A stretch of DNA of 64,000 bases from Azophilus sp965220425 (GCA_965220425.1 OZ244830.1:1612001-1676000); one strand, 5' to 3'. Counted from the stretch's first letter, positions 17,788 to 27,038 are shown. Notes: generated from the letters alone by a model not told the origin. Translations and numbers: made by a program.

Positions 17788-18594
17788 TCAGGGACGAAAG
17801 CTCAGGTCCGGACGCAAGGCAATGACGCTGGTCTCTTCGCGCAGAATCACCTTTGCGAGCTCGTTGACGATCGCATTGGTCTTTTCCGGGTCAATTGCCC
17901 CGGCCATGGCCTTCGCTGACGCTTCTTTAGGCCAATCGGTCCAATTCCTGAAATGGTTCAGTTTCATGAACGTACCCTGTTCGCCACCGCTTTCCTGTTG
18001 GAACCAAAGTGCGGGTGGCGCCGACTCCTGTGTCTTCATTGCATCGGTAACTTTACGGAGACTGCGCCTGAAAGACCGTGTGGAGGTCGGCAGCATGGAA
18101 AAAACGCTCATCACGGCGAACGGATAGGCGTCGAGGTTCTCCGGTATGCGGCTGTAATCCGCCATCGACCGGTAGATGCCTCCCTGGACGGACTCGACAT
18201 GCGTGGACACTTCGGCCCGCCACCGAGCCATCGCCCTTGTTTCAAATTCCTGGTTCTCGTCATGGTTTTCCCACGAACGATCGCCGCTCACGAACACGTA
18301 GTTGCCGACGCGTTTTCCGGCCCTGATCTCAAACACGTTCCAACCCCAGTCGGAATTCTGCTGCCTGGCCCATTGCGTATGCCGCTTGAGGGCCTCTTCG
18401 AAGTCGGGCGCGCGGATGCCGAGCAGCCGGCAGACCAGGCCGGTGTCGTAGAAATACAGCTTGGGCATCTTTACCAGCCGTTTGCGCAGGTTGGCGTGAA
18501 ATGCCGGTAGCCGGAAAGTCACAAAGCGTTGAAAGGTCGGCGGATCGCCGTCGCCGTATGCGGGCCAGTGACTCGGCTTAGCTTTCGCGTCCAA
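17788..18594 (-). CDS. Chimeric ORF: DUF4143 ATPase fragment fused in frame to an uncharacterised protein
   Basis: Residues 25-70 (LPAFHANLRKRLVKMPKLYFYDTGLVCRLLGI) are an unmistakable piece of the DUF4143 domain of AAA ATPases. From about residue 74 the protein changes to unrelated sequence (WGWNVFEIRAGKRVGNYVFVSGDRSW, then a long soluble domain) that I cannot place but that looks like the main body of a secreted or cytosolic protein. The junction is in frame, probably another deletion fusion that replaced the natural N-terminus of the second gene. The region upstream (18595-18769) holds another unplaced fragment (FHVDAQGRTVPREGIDP). Whether it is expressed is unknown. Confidence 0.5.
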   Translation of the reverse strand: MDAKAKPSHWPAYGDGDPPTFQRFVTFRLPAFHANLRKRLVKMPKLYFYDTGLVCRLLGIRAPDFEEALKRHTQWARQQNSDWGWNVFEIRAGKRVGNYVFVSGDRSWENHDENQEFETRAMARWRAEVSTHVESVQGGIYRSMADYSRIPENLDAYPFAVMSVFSMLPTSTRSFRRSLRKVTDAMKTQESAPPALWFQQESGGEQGTFMKLNHFRNWTDWPKEASAKAMAGAIDPEKTNAIVNELAKVILREETSVIALRPDLSFRP

Positions 18595-18769
18595 TTGTGA
18601 ATATCATCGTCGAGTCTGCGAACGGGAAGAAAACGATCTGCACCTTTATCGACAACGGTGGGGTCGATGCCTTCCCGCGGAACGGTCCGGCCTTGCGCGT
18701 CGACGTGGAAACCGGCGCTCATCAGTATGCCGGCCTGCATCTCGGGGGCTTCCTAGGGGAGTGAATTCA

Positions 18770-19729
18770 ATGAGCCGTTGTGTTGTTACAGCCTATGGGA
18801 AGCCGCGGGAAGGAGACCCGGAATTCCACCTGTTCCGGGAAGCAGGGCTTGAAATCGTCGGGCACCGCAATCTGGACAGTGCCGAGGCTGCCGTGGACCT
18901 GGCCCGGTGCGTAGCGCTCATTGTCGGCCATCAAACCGTGGATGCGGTCCACCTTCAGCGGATGCCGAACTGCAAGGTGGTCACCCGCCTGGGCGCAGGA
19001 TACGAAAACGTCGATGTGGAGGCGGCCACGGCACGGGGCGTTCGCGTCACCTACTGTCCGGATTACGGCGTCCATGAGGTGTCGACTCATGCCATCACCA
19101 TGATGCTGGCGATGGCGCGCAACATGGATTCGCTGCTGGCGGCCAGCCGGGCGGGACACTGGAAATATGCCGCCATGGGCACCATTGAGCGCCTGCAGGA
19201 TCAGGTGTTGGGGGTGCTGGGATTCGGACGTATCGGTCGAGAGACCGCGTTAAAGGGCAAGGGACTGGGAATGACGGTTCTGGCTCACGACCCGCTGATT
19301 CCGGATGACCGGATTGCGGAACAGGGCATCGAACCGGCCGGCTTTGCCGAGGTTATCCGGCGATCCGACTATATTTCCCTGCACGTTCCCCTGACGCCGG
19401 AGACCCGGCATCTGATCGACGGGGAGGTGCTGGCCCAGATGAAACCCGCGGCCCGCGTTATCAATACGGCGCGGGGGTCCCTGGTCGATGAAGATGCGCT
19501 GCTGGCGGCTCTGCGGGAGGGCCGAATCGCCGGGGCTGCCCTGGATGTGTTGCACACGGAACCGCCGCCGGCCGATCATCCGCTGCTGCACGAGCCGAAC
19601 GTGATCGTTACGCCTCACGCCGCCTGGTATTCCCAAGGGGCCAAAACCGACTTGTTGGCGCGCTGTGCCCAGGATGTCATCCGGGTATTGGCGGGGGAAG
19701 AACCGGTCTATCCCCTGAATGACGCATGA
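18770..19729 (+). CDS. D-2-hydroxyacid dehydrogenase (C-terminal-binding-protein / phosphoglycerate dehydrogenase type)
   Basis: The 319-residue NAD-dependent dehydrogenase has VTRLGAGYENVDVEAATARGV, the Rossmann motif VLGVLGFGRIGRETA, the arginine region INTARGSLVDEDAL, the acidic LDVLHTEPPP and the catalytic histidine in VTPHAAWYS. It interconverts a 2-keto acid and its D-hydroxy acid. ATG 18770 has AGGGGAG eight bases upstream; a GTG nine bases earlier is less likely. It stands alone between two decayed loci. Confidence 0.9.
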   Translation: MSRCVVTAYGKPREGDPEFHLFREAGLEIVGHRNLDSAEAAVDLARCVALIVGHQTVDAVHLQRMPNCKVVTRLGAGYENVDVEAATARGVRVTYCPDYGVHEVSTHAITMMLAMARNMDSLLAASRAGHWKYAAMGTIERLQDQVLGVLGFGRIGRETALKGKGLGMTVLAHDPLIPDDRIAEQGIEPAGFAEVIRRSDYISLHVPLTPETRHLIDGEVLAQMKPAARVINTARGSLVDEDALLAALREGRIAGAALDVLHTEPPPADHPLLHEPNVIVTPHAAWYSQGAKTDLLARCAQDVIRVLAGEEPVYPLNDA

Positions 19730-19739
19730 AGGCAGATTC

Positions 19740-20177
19740 CGTTTTTGTCCGCGTCAACCCTGGCCCGTGTGCCGAACACGAACGCATCGATCGTCCATTC
19801 ACGAGCATGGGGTCGGGGTACACCCGCGGCAGTCAAAATAGTATGCCGTCTTCGCCAAAGACGAATGTGCTCATCTTCCAGATTTCGAAATCCGCCCATT
19901 CATCGACGGGAGACAGCACCGGATGCGTCTCCGAGGTACCCTTCACCTGGGTGATCTCAACCAGCGGTTCATTGCGCGAGCGCTGCTCGGCATAGGCGGC
20001 ATCGATCGGCTCGCCGGCGGTGTTGCCGCGCGGGAACATCAGGCCCTGGCTCCAGTTCGAGTTGTGCGGAATCGCCAGTACGTCGACGCCCTCGCCCCGG
20101 GCGTAGCGGTAGGCATCGTCCGGGGTCGCTCTGACACCGACGCTGCTACCCAAAGTCCGACGTGAGTGGTCATGCAC
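19740..20177 (-). pseudogene. Second DUF3604 gene, scrambled remnant
   Basis: The frame 19833-20177 joins an N-terminal DUF3604 piece (GVRATPDDAYRYARGE) directly to the middle (VDVLAIPHNSNWSQGLMF, NEPLVEITQVKGTSETHPVLSPVDEWADFEIW) and then ends in unrelated residues. Nearby (about 19760-19800, minus) another N-terminal scrap reads DAFVFGTRARVDA. The middle is close to the intact DUF3604 protein at 10969-12954 but not identical, so it is a paralogue. Most of the protein, including the TDH metal site, is gone. Confidence 0.75.
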
Positions 20178-20407
20178 GGGTTTATCGCGTTTGCACGCTT
20201 ACCCTTGTCGATCGTCTGCACTCACCGCTACCAGTCCCCCATCTTCGCATACGGCAACCAATCAGGCGATTTCCCGCGCCCTCGAAAGCGCGTTTGGCGG
20301 CGGCGGGGTAACCACCGCGGTTCGAACGAACCCGGCTGTCCGGCTTTTGACGCCGCCCGACTTGTTTTAGAATGCGCGGGCCGCGAATCGACGCGGCGCG
20401 CTTTCGG

Positions 20408-20483
20408 GCGGGAATAGCTCAGTTGGTAGAGCACAACCTTGCCAAGGTTGGGGTCGCGGGTTCAAGTCCCGTTTCCCGCTCCA
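20408..20483 (+). tRNA. tRNA-Gly (anticodon GCC)
   Basis: A 76-base cloverleaf starts GCGGGAATAGCTCAG. It has the anticodon loop CTTGCCAAG (GCC), the T arm GGGTTCAAGTCCC, an acceptor stem closing with TTCCCGC and an encoded CCA. Confidence 0.97.
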
Positions 20484-20658
20484 ATATAATCATCGCGTTG
20501 CGATCTATTCAGGATTTCGCGCGAAGGCAACGCGGCCAGACTCGCGCGCCACTTCCAACACGCCGATCTCGTTTTGACAAGAGTACCTTTTCGATCATTT
20601 TATAGAATAAAAACAAATATAAGTTATTGAAATATAATAATAAAATATCATTATATTC

Positions 20659-20691
20659 TTGACTTGCATATTTTTCTATATATCTATAGAA
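20659..20691 (+). promoter_or_regulatory. Promoter with TetR-type palindromic operator
   Basis: An AT-rich island upstream of the TetR gene contains a good -35 hexamer (TTGACT, 20659-20664). A 7-bp inverted repeat (TTCTATA 20674-20680, TATAGAA 20685-20691) overlaps the expected -10 region. It ends 32 bases before the TetR ATG and is a likely autoregulatory operator for the tetR-sat/cysC unit. Confidence 0.55.
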
Positions 20692-20722
20692 TATCGGAAA
20701 TTAATCTTTAACCGGAACCGGG

Positions 20723-21328
20723 ATGGCCCAGGCCCAGGACAACAGCCGCTACGAGCAAACCCGCGTTGCCGCGACCAAAGCCGCCGCGGCCGAGTTTGCC
20801 GAGAAGGGCTATCACGGCGCCAGCACGCGGGAGATTGCCGCGCGGCTCGGCGTCAAGCAGGGCAGCCTTTATTACTATTTCGGTTCGAAGGAAGACGCGC
20901 TGCTCGGGGTGTGCCTGTACGGCATTCGCGATTATGTGCAGCGCATGCGGGGCATCGCCGCCAACGACCAGCCCTTCGAGGCAAAGCTGCTGGCGACCGT
21001 TTCCTCGCACCTGTGGAGTTACCGTTCCACCGACGAAGCGCTCAAGGTCTACAACGATGAGCGCCTGTATCTGCCGGAAGAAAAACGGCGTCAACTGAAA
21101 GAGCTTGGCAGTTCGTATCGCGAGCAGCTCGAGGGCGTTTTCGCCGACGCGGTCGAAAGCGGCGAAATTCGCAACAGTATCGACCCGCGCTTCGCAGCGC
21201 AGACGGTCATCGGCATCTGCAACGGGTGGGGCGACCTGATCGTTCGCGATCCGGAGCTCGACATTGTTGACCTGACCCAGCAATGCACCGGCCTGCTGCT
21301 CGGTGGCTTCCGGAACCCAAATCACTAG
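20723..21328 (+). CDS. TetR/AcrR-family transcriptional regulator
   Basis: The 201-residue protein has an N-terminal HTH (residues about 14-60: TKAAAAEFAEKGYHGASTREIAARLGVKQGSLYYYFGSKEDAL) and an all-helical ligand domain. It lies 20 bases upstream of sat-cysC on the same strand, so it is probably co-transcribed and may control sulfate activation or its own promoter. The ligand is unknown. Confidence 0.92.
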   Translation: MAQAQDNSRYEQTRVAATKAAAAEFAEKGYHGASTREIAARLGVKQGSLYYYFGSKEDALLGVCLYGIRDYVQRMRGIAANDQPFEAKLLATVSSHLWSYRSTDEALKVYNDERLYLPEEKRRQLKELGSSYREQLEGVFADAVESGEIRNSIDPRFAAQTVIGICNGWGDLIVRDPELDIVDLTQQCTGLLLGGFRNPNH

Positions 21329-21348
21329 GCCACGACAGGAACAGACCA

Positions 21349-23061
21349 GTGGGAGCATTCAAGGAGCCGCATGGCGGCGAACTCAAAAACCTCTATCTGT
21401 CTGAAAGAAAGGCAGATCTCCAGAAGCAGAAGGTCAAGGACCATGCGTCCTGGGATCTGACGTCCCGCCAACTCTGCGACCTCGACCTGCTTATGAACGG
21501 TGCGTTCTCGCCGCTCGAGGGCTTCCTGGGCAGGGATGACTACGAAAGCGTCTGCGACGACATGCGTCTTGTGAGCGGCGTGCTCTGGCCGATACCGGTC
21601 AACCTCGATGTCAGCGAGCCATTCGCCAACAGCATCGGGGAGGGCGAGACCATTGCATTGCGCGATCCCGAAGGCGTTTTGATCGCGACGCTGGAAGTCT
21701 CCGATATCTGGAAACCCGATCTGGACAGCGAGGCCCGGCGCGTCTACGGTACGATGGACGATACCCACCCGGCCGTCGACTACCTCAAGCACCGCTCCGG
21801 CCCCTGTTATGTGGGCGGGCGCGTTCGTGGCGTCGAACCGCCGACCTATTACGACTTCAAACTGCTGCGCGACACGCCGTCGGAGTTGCGCGGCCGTTTC
21901 CGCAAGCTGGGCTGGCGCCGGATCGTCGCCTTTCAGACGCGGAACCCTTTGCATCGCGCCCACCAGAAATTGACCTTCCGGGCCGCGCGCGAGGCGGAGG
22001 CGAACCTCCTGATCCAGCCCGTTATCGGCATGACCAGGCCGGGCGACGTCGATCACTTCACGCGCGTGCGCTGCTACGAGCACATCCTCGAACAGTATCC
22101 CGACCAGACAACCCAGTTGAGCCTGCTGAATCTGGCCATGCGCATGGGCGGCCCGCGCGAGGCGCTCTGGCACGCGATCATCCGCAAGAACTACGGCTGC
22201 ACGCACTTCATCGTCGGCCGCGACCATGCGGGCCCCGGCAACGACAAGGACGGCAATCCGTTCTATGGGCCTTACGACGCCCAGGAACTGTTCCGGCAGC
22301 ACGAGGACGAACTCGACATCACGATGGTGCCGTTCAAGATGATGGTCTACGTCGAGAACAAGGCCGAGTACATGCCGGTCGACGAGACCGAGCCGAGCGA
22401 CAAGGTACTCAGCCTGTCGGGCACCGAGTTCCGCCGGCGGCTGCGCGAGGGACTCGATATCCCCGAGTGGTTCTCGTACCCGAAGGTGGTGGAGGAACTG
22501 CGCAAGGCATATCCGCCGAAACACAAGCAGGGCTTTACGGTGTTCTTTACGGGCCTGTCGGGTTCGGGCAAGTCCACGGTCGCCAACGCGCTGATGATCA
22601 AGCTGCTCGAGGATGGCTCGCGCCCGGTAACGCTGCTCGACGGCGACATCGTGCGCAAACAACTGTCGAGCGAACTGACCTTCTCAAAGGACGACCGTGA
22701 CCTGAATATCCAGCGCATCGGCTTCGTTGCGAGCGAGATCACCAAGAACGGCGGCATCGCGATCTGTGCGCCGATTGCGCCCTATGCGGCAACGCGCCGG
22801 CTGGTCCGCGACATGATCGAGCCGGTGGGCGGCTTCATCGAGGTGTATGTGTCGACCTGCATCGAAGTCTGCGAGGCACGCGACCGCAAGGGCCTGTATG
22901 CGAAGGCGCGCGCCGGGACCCTCAAGGGCTTCACCGGCATCGACGATCCCTACGAGGCGCCCGGGAACGCCGAAGTCGTCATCGACACGGCCGGGCTGTC
23001 GCCGGATCTCGCGGCGCATCGCATTCTGATCACGCTCGAGAAACTGGGCTACATCAAGTAG
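21349..23061 (+). CDS. sat-cysC: Bifunctional sulfate adenylyltransferase / adenylylsulfate kinase
   Basis: The 570-residue fusion begins with an ATP sulfurylase domain (FQTRNPLHRAHQKL active-site motif, HFIVGRDHAGPGND, SLSGTEFRRRLREG). It is followed from about residue 395 by an APS kinase (P-loop GLSGSGKSTVANAL, LDGDIVRKQLS, GIDDPYEAP). It makes APS and then PAPS from sulfate and ATP. I chose the GTG at 21349 (MGAFKEPHGGELKNLYL) because it begins the homologous region; the longer frame overlaps the tetR gene. PAPS production suggests sulfate assimilation or sulfotransferase use; no cysH, cysD or cysN lies nearby. Confidence 0.93.
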   Translation: MGAFKEPHGGELKNLYLSERKADLQKQKVKDHASWDLTSRQLCDLDLLMNGAFSPLEGFLGRDDYESVCDDMRLVSGVLWPIPVNLDVSEPFANSIGEGETIALRDPEGVLIATLEVSDIWKPDLDSEARRVYGTMDDTHPAVDYLKHRSGPCYVGGRVRGVEPPTYYDFKLLRDTPSELRGRFRKLGWRRIVAFQTRNPLHRAHQKLTFRAAREAEANLLIQPVIGMTRPGDVDHFTRVRCYEHILEQYPDQTTQLSLLNLAMRMGGPREALWHAIIRKNYGCTHFIVGRDHAGPGNDKDGNPFYGPYDAQELFRQHEDELDITMVPFKMMVYVENKAEYMPVDETEPSDKVLSLSGTEFRRRLREGLDIPEWFSYPKVVEELRKAYPPKHKQGFTVFFTGLSGSGKSTVANALMIKLLEDGSRPVTLLDGDIVRKQLSSELTFSKDDRDLNIQRIGFVASEITKNGGIAICAPIAPYAATRRLVRDMIEPVGGFIEVYVSTCIEVCEARDRKGLYAKARAGTLKGFTGIDDPYEAPGNAEVVIDTAGLSPDLAAHRILITLEKLGYIK

Positions 23062-23104
23062 CACCCGATCCGGAGTTCTCTTGCGGCCGCTGAGTCAACG
23101 GACC

Positions 23105-23260
23105 TCATCGATTGGCGATCGGGATGGGACTGTGTGTCACAGCGCGTGGAGCCGGTAGCTGTGCCGAACAGCCAGTAGCCTGGTGTCCGTCGGCTTCCAG
23201 GCTTCGCTCGATAGCCTTGCCGATGCCGCTGGCAGCGCCGGTTACGACATAGGTTCCCAT
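23105..23260 (-). pseudogene. SDR N-terminal remnant
   Basis: A ribosome site (GAGG) precedes ATG 23260 and MGTYVVTGAASGIGKAIERSLEADGH, a 3-alpha-hydroxysteroid dehydrogenase-type SDR start with the TGxxxGIG motif. Similarity ends after about 27 residues and the frame closes at 23105. It is the last recognisable piece on this strand, downstream of the SRPBCC gene. Confidence 0.65.
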
Positions 23261-23343
23261 GAGTGTTTTTCCTCGGTTGCGCGCGTCAGGCAAGCCTGCG
23301 CCGACGGCGCAAGTTGCCCGCGGCCTGCGGACTGTTTTCCGCG

Positions 23344-23754
23344 CTAACCGGCACTCCGATCGATTTGGTTTGCCATCATCCGGTAGGCCGCGGTCAGCAT
23401 CTGGTTTACCTGCTCAAGCGGCACTTCATCCAGATCGAATGTGGAACTGAACCTGACGAGGCAACCGTCTCCGTCCGGCGCCACTCTTACGGTCGCCCGG
23501 TAATTGTCCACCGGTACGAACGGATTCTTGAGGACACCGTAGCGCAGTTCCCGGCGGTCGTCGTCGCAACCGAGCAGGAACTCGACGATGGGGGTTTCCA
23601 TGCTCAGGATACGGGCCTGGTGGCCTTCGTGCTCGCCCACACGGTAGTTGCCTGGACCCACGAGCCAATCGACCTCGGTAAAGGCCCCGAGGACTTGCCA
23701 GAAAGCATCCGCCGAGTGCGGGCTCCTGTGTGAAAACGATACCGAATCGGCCAT
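23344..23754 (-). CDS. SRPBCC-family (polyketide cyclase/START-like) protein
   Basis: The 136-residue protein begins MADSVSFSHRSPHSADAFWQVLGAFTEVDWLVG and contains PVDNYRATVRVAPDGDGCLVRFSSTFD, the usual SRPBCC pattern of a hydrophobic-cavity ligand-binding fold. AGGAAAA precedes ATG 23754; the open frame upstream overlaps the LLM gene end and is not part of the protein. It lies 56 bases downstream of the LLM gene and looks like the last intact gene of the Rieske operon. Confidence 0.72.
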   Translation of the reverse strand: MADSVSFSHRSPHSADAFWQVLGAFTEVDWLVGPGNYRVGEHEGHQARILSMETPIVEFLLGCDDDRRELRYGVLKNPFVPVDNYRATVRVAPDGDGCLVRFSSTFDLDEVPLEQVNQMLTAAYRMMANQIDRSAG

Positions 23755-23810
23755 TTTTCCTACGACTCCAGCACTAGCACTAGAACCAGTACCACGCCAA
23801 CAGTGCCCGT

Positions 23811-24671
23811 TTACCCAAGGCCGGGAATGATCGCCGCGTACTTGTCGATCATCGGCATCACGGCTTCGGGCCGGTCCCAAAGGTCTGCGGCAACGCCGAT
23901 GGTGGCCCTTTCAATGCCGAGGTCGCGGTAGTACTTGAGTTTGTCCAGGTTGTTCGTATCCATGATCTGGATGTTTATCCCGACCTTGTCGGGGTCACGG
24001 CCGGCAGCCTCGACCTGATCGCGAAAGCTGTCTATGGACTCCGCCACATCGCCCATGCCGATGTCCACGGGATACCAGCCGTCTGCCCAGGCCGCGGCGT
24101 GCCTTCTGCCGAGCGGCCCCATGGCGCCCATGAAGATCCTGGGCCCGCCCTTCTGGAATGGTTTCGGGCCGCTCCATACCGCATCGAAGCGAATGTAGTC
24201 GCCCCGGTAGCACGGCGCGTCTTCGGTCCACAGCGCCCTGGTCGCGGCAACGGTTTCACGCAGCACCGCGTATCGCCTGTCGAACGGATGGGGGCTCGTG
24301 TTTTCGAATTCTTCCCGGTTCCAGCCCACGCCCGTGCCGATGAGCACACGGCCGCCGGACAGGCGGTCCAGCGTTGCGATGGTCTTGGCCTGGGAAAACA
24401 GGTCCCGCTCCATCAGCAGCGCAATACCGGTGCCCAGCCCCAGGGTGCTGGTCGCGTTTGCGGCGGTCATCAGCGACAGGTAGGGGTCCATCATCCGCTT
24501 GTAAGGGTCCGGCAGATCGCCGCCCGGCGGATAGGGCGTCAGGCGCGAGCGCGGGATGTGGCTGTGCTCGCCGTACCAGAGCGATTCGAAGCCCCGTTCC
24601 TCCAGTGCCCGGGCCAGCTCCGCCGGATGCGGATCGCTCGGCGTGTTCATGGAACTGAAGGCCAAATGCAT
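23811..24671 (-). CDS. LLM-class F420- or FMN-dependent oxidoreductase
   Basis: The 286-residue luciferase-like protein reads FESLWYGEHSHIPRSR, LGLGTGIALLMERDLFSQAKTIATLD, GGRVLIGTGVGWNREEFEN and PRIFMGAMGPLGRRHAAAWADGWYP, the typical F420-associated LLM pattern. Its ATG overlaps the stop of the upstream Rieske gene (TGATG), so translation is coupled. It likely acts on the same substrate as the neighbouring oxygenases. Confidence 0.9.
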   Translation of the reverse strand: MHLAFSSMNTPSDPHPAELARALEERGFESLWYGEHSHIPRSRLTPYPPGGDLPDPYKRMMDPYLSLMTAANATSTLGLGTGIALLMERDLFSQAKTIATLDRLSGGRVLIGTGVGWNREEFENTSPHPFDRRYAVLRETVAATRALWTEDAPCYRGDYIRFDAVWSGPKPFQKGGPRIFMGAMGPLGRRHAAAWADGWYPVDIGMGDVAESIDSFRDQVEAAGRDPDKVGINIQIMDTNNLDKLKYYRDLGIERATIGVAADLWDRPEAVMPMIDKYAAIIPGLG

Positions 24672-25753
24672 CAGTAGCGGCCTCGCGCGACCACCTCTTC
24701 AGGCGCGGGCTTCAGCCAGTTGGTGAGATAGGTGCCGTTCACCTTCGTCTGACGGTCTGCGGCTTCTTCCCGCGGGTTGTAGAACTGGCGATACCATTCG
24801 CGAATCTTGTGAAACGGCCCGTCGCCCTTGATCCGCATGATCTGAAAGACCGGCGCCTTGGCGGTCCAGACCTCGAAGTCCTGCCCGAAGGCGAGGCGGC
24901 TCGATTCCTGAAATTCCCGCGCCTGGGCGACATCCGCCTCGGTCGCAACGGCGTGTTCGCTCCTGACCATCAGGGCGTGCCAGACCTTGAGCCTGCCGTC
25001 CTCCACCGGCGTGTGGGCAATCAACAGGATGGCGTCGTAAAAGCCGGTCAGGCGCGACATGAGAATCGCCGGGCCGGTATAGAAGGTATCGGTCTCCAGC
25101 AGTGTATTGCTGGCAGCCAGGGTCTTGTGTCCGCCGCCCTGCCGCTGAATGACGATATGGTCACGCACCTCGTTCTCGAAGTATTCCAGCGTCGAGCCGT
25201 GGATCGGCCCGAGGTGCGGCGAGTCCGCCATGTTGTCGATCACTTCCTGGGGATGGGAATCGATCTCGCCCATCCGGTCGATGGTCCAGCGTACCCAGCC
25301 GGGATCGTCCCACTCCGGCAGCGTCGGGATGTCGTAGTCGGGCTGACCGCCTTCCGGGTCGTACCACATCCAGATGCAGCCGTATCTCTCTTCCACGCGC
25401 CAGCTTTTGATGCACGCCCTGGCCGGGATGGGGCCGTCGTGATACGGAATGTCGTTGCACTTGCCGTCCGGGCCGTAGCGCCAGGCGTGGTAGGGGCAAC
25501 GGATCGAATCGCCCTCTATCTGGCCGTCCAATACGACATAGGAAGTGGTGTTGCGGGCGATATTGGTGCCCATGTGCGCACAGATGGCATCGAGCAGCAC
25601 CAGCCGGCCGCTCTCGCCGCGGTACAGGGCGAATTCGTTGCCAAAGAAACGCAACGGCAATACCGCATCGCCGACCTCCCCGGCTTCGGCGATCATGAAC
25701 CAGCCGCGCGGGAAGGTGAACGGGCCGAGATCGTACTCAGCGGTGGTAGCCAT
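24671..25753 (-). CDS. Rieske non-heme iron oxygenase, KshA-like
   Basis: The 360-residue oxygenase component has the Rieske [2Fe-2S] ligands in CAHMGTN and CPYHAWRY, and the mononuclear iron motif around EVIDNMADSPHLGPIHG. The domain layout resembles the 3-ketosteroid 9-alpha-hydroxylase oxygenase KshA. No reductase gene is nearby. It is coupled to the LLM gene downstream. The exact substrate is unresolved: a steroid or another hydrophobic carboxylic or ketone compound. Confidence 0.88.
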   Translation of the reverse strand: MATTAEYDLGPFTFPRGWFMIAEAGEVGDAVLPLRFFGNEFALYRGESGRLVLLDAICAHMGTNIARNTTSYVVLDGQIEGDSIRCPYHAWRYGPDGKCNDIPYHDGPIPARACIKSWRVEERYGCIWMWYDPEGGQPDYDIPTLPEWDDPGWVRWTIDRMGEIDSHPQEVIDNMADSPHLGPIHGSTLEYFENEVRDHIVIQRQGGGHKTLAASNTLLETDTFYTGPAILMSRLTGFYDAILLIAHTPVEDGRLKVWHALMVRSEHAVATEADVAQAREFQESSRLAFGQDFEVWTAKAPVFQIMRIKGDGPFHKIREWYRQFYNPREEAADRQTKVNGTYLTNWLKPAPEEVVARGRY

Positions 25754-26021
25754 GCGCTTGCTCCCCGAGCGAAACGGGTTTCCTAGATTACCCAGTGCGC
25801 AGAATCAGTCAATCCAGTTCGCGAATTCGGATAGTTCGCCTGGCCATTATTGCTCATTTGCGCTGTCTCGATATCTGTCTCTGAATGGGCAGTGCCGTAT
25901 CGAAGGTCTCCCGGAACTGCGGGTCCAGGTACTCCCGGTACATCTACGGGGGCAATCCCGCATGGCGATCCGAAGACACAACCGCCAATCGTTCCATAAG
26001 TTATCTCCTCAACGGCCTTCT

Positions 26022-27023
26022 TCAACTGACCAGTCGAATCGGCGCGTCATCGGCGCCATCGTCATAGAACTGCCGGAACCACTTGCGGTACTTCGCGACC
26101 GGGCCGTCCCCGTCGCAGAGGATGGGGTCGTCGCGATACAGCTTGTGTTCCCAGATGACCATGTCGTGGCCCACCTGCTTGACGATCTCGGCGATCAGGC
26201 CGTCGGTGAATATGGCGAACTGTTCGGAGAGGTTCTTCGGCTTGGTGAAGGCGAACCGCATGATCATGCGGTTGTCGGTGATGGGGGTCATGGTCCCCAT
26301 CATCACGGTCTTGAAGGCGCGGTCGAACGTTTGCGAACTCATGCCCGGCCCCCAGTTGCGGCTGAGCAGGTGCGCGTCTTCGGTCTTCGACAGGTCGATG
26401 GAGCCGTCTTCGCCGATCGCCGGGCCCAGGGTCACCATATCGGTCACGCGGCGGTGCCCGTCGAGTTCGATGTTTGCCGACGGCATGTTCAGCGCACTGT
26501 GCACATACACGAAGTGCGCGATGTCCACCGCGTTTTCGCCGGTTTCCTGGATGTGCGAGTTGATTTCCCACTCGTAGGTTTCCAGTTCGCTCCAGTCCGG
26601 ATCGGAGAACTCGGGGACATCGGCGATCTCGAAGGTGGGTTCGATGCGCCGCGGGTGGTACCAGACCCAGATCATCTGGTTGCGTTCCTGTACCGGGTAG
26701 CTGTAGAGGCAGGGTCCGTCCCGGGTGCGGCGCGGCATGGAGTCGGCATAGGGCACCTCTTTGACGACCCCGTCGCCGTCCAGTTGCCAGCCGTGGAAGG
26801 GGCAGGCGAGCTGTTCTCCCACGACCTTGCCGCCGTGGCCGAGGTGTGCCCCGAGGTGTGGACAGAAAGCCTCCAGCATTCTCGCTTCGCCGCTTTCCGT
26901 ACGGAACAGCACCTGGTGCTGGCCGAACAGAAATTTCGGACTGACCTCGCCGGGCTCGAGGTCCTTGCCGTAGGCGACGGCGAACCAGCCGAAGGGGATA
27001 GGCAGGTCTAGTCCGATACCCAT
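26022..27023 (-). CDS. Second Rieske non-heme iron oxygenase, KshA-like
   Basis: The 333-residue protein has Rieske ligands in CPHLGAHLG and CPFHGWQLDG, and an iron site within ETGENAVDIAHFVYVHSA. It is related to but clearly different from the oxygenase at 24671-25753. It is 15 bases downstream of the SDR gene. A 268-base gap (25754-26021) to the next Rieske gene holds no gene I can name; a short frame there (YREYLDPQFRETFD) may be a remnant. Confidence 0.88.
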   Translation of the reverse strand: MGIGLDLPIPFGWFAVAYGKDLEPGEVSPKFLFGQHQVLFRTESGEARMLEAFCPHLGAHLGHGGKVVGEQLACPFHGWQLDGDGVVKEVPYADSMPRRTRDGPCLYSYPVQERNQMIWVWYHPRRIEPTFEIADVPEFSDPDWSELETYEWEINSHIQETGENAVDIAHFVYVHSALNMPSANIELDGHRRVTDMVTLGPAIGEDGSIDLSKTEDAHLLSRNWGPGMSSQTFDRAFKTVMMGTMTPITDNRMIMRFAFTKPKNLSEQFAIFTDGLIAEIVKQVGHDMVIWEHKLYRDDPILCDGDGPVAKYRKWFRQFYDDGADDAPIRLVS

Positions 27024-27038
27024 GGGTTCTATCTCCGG

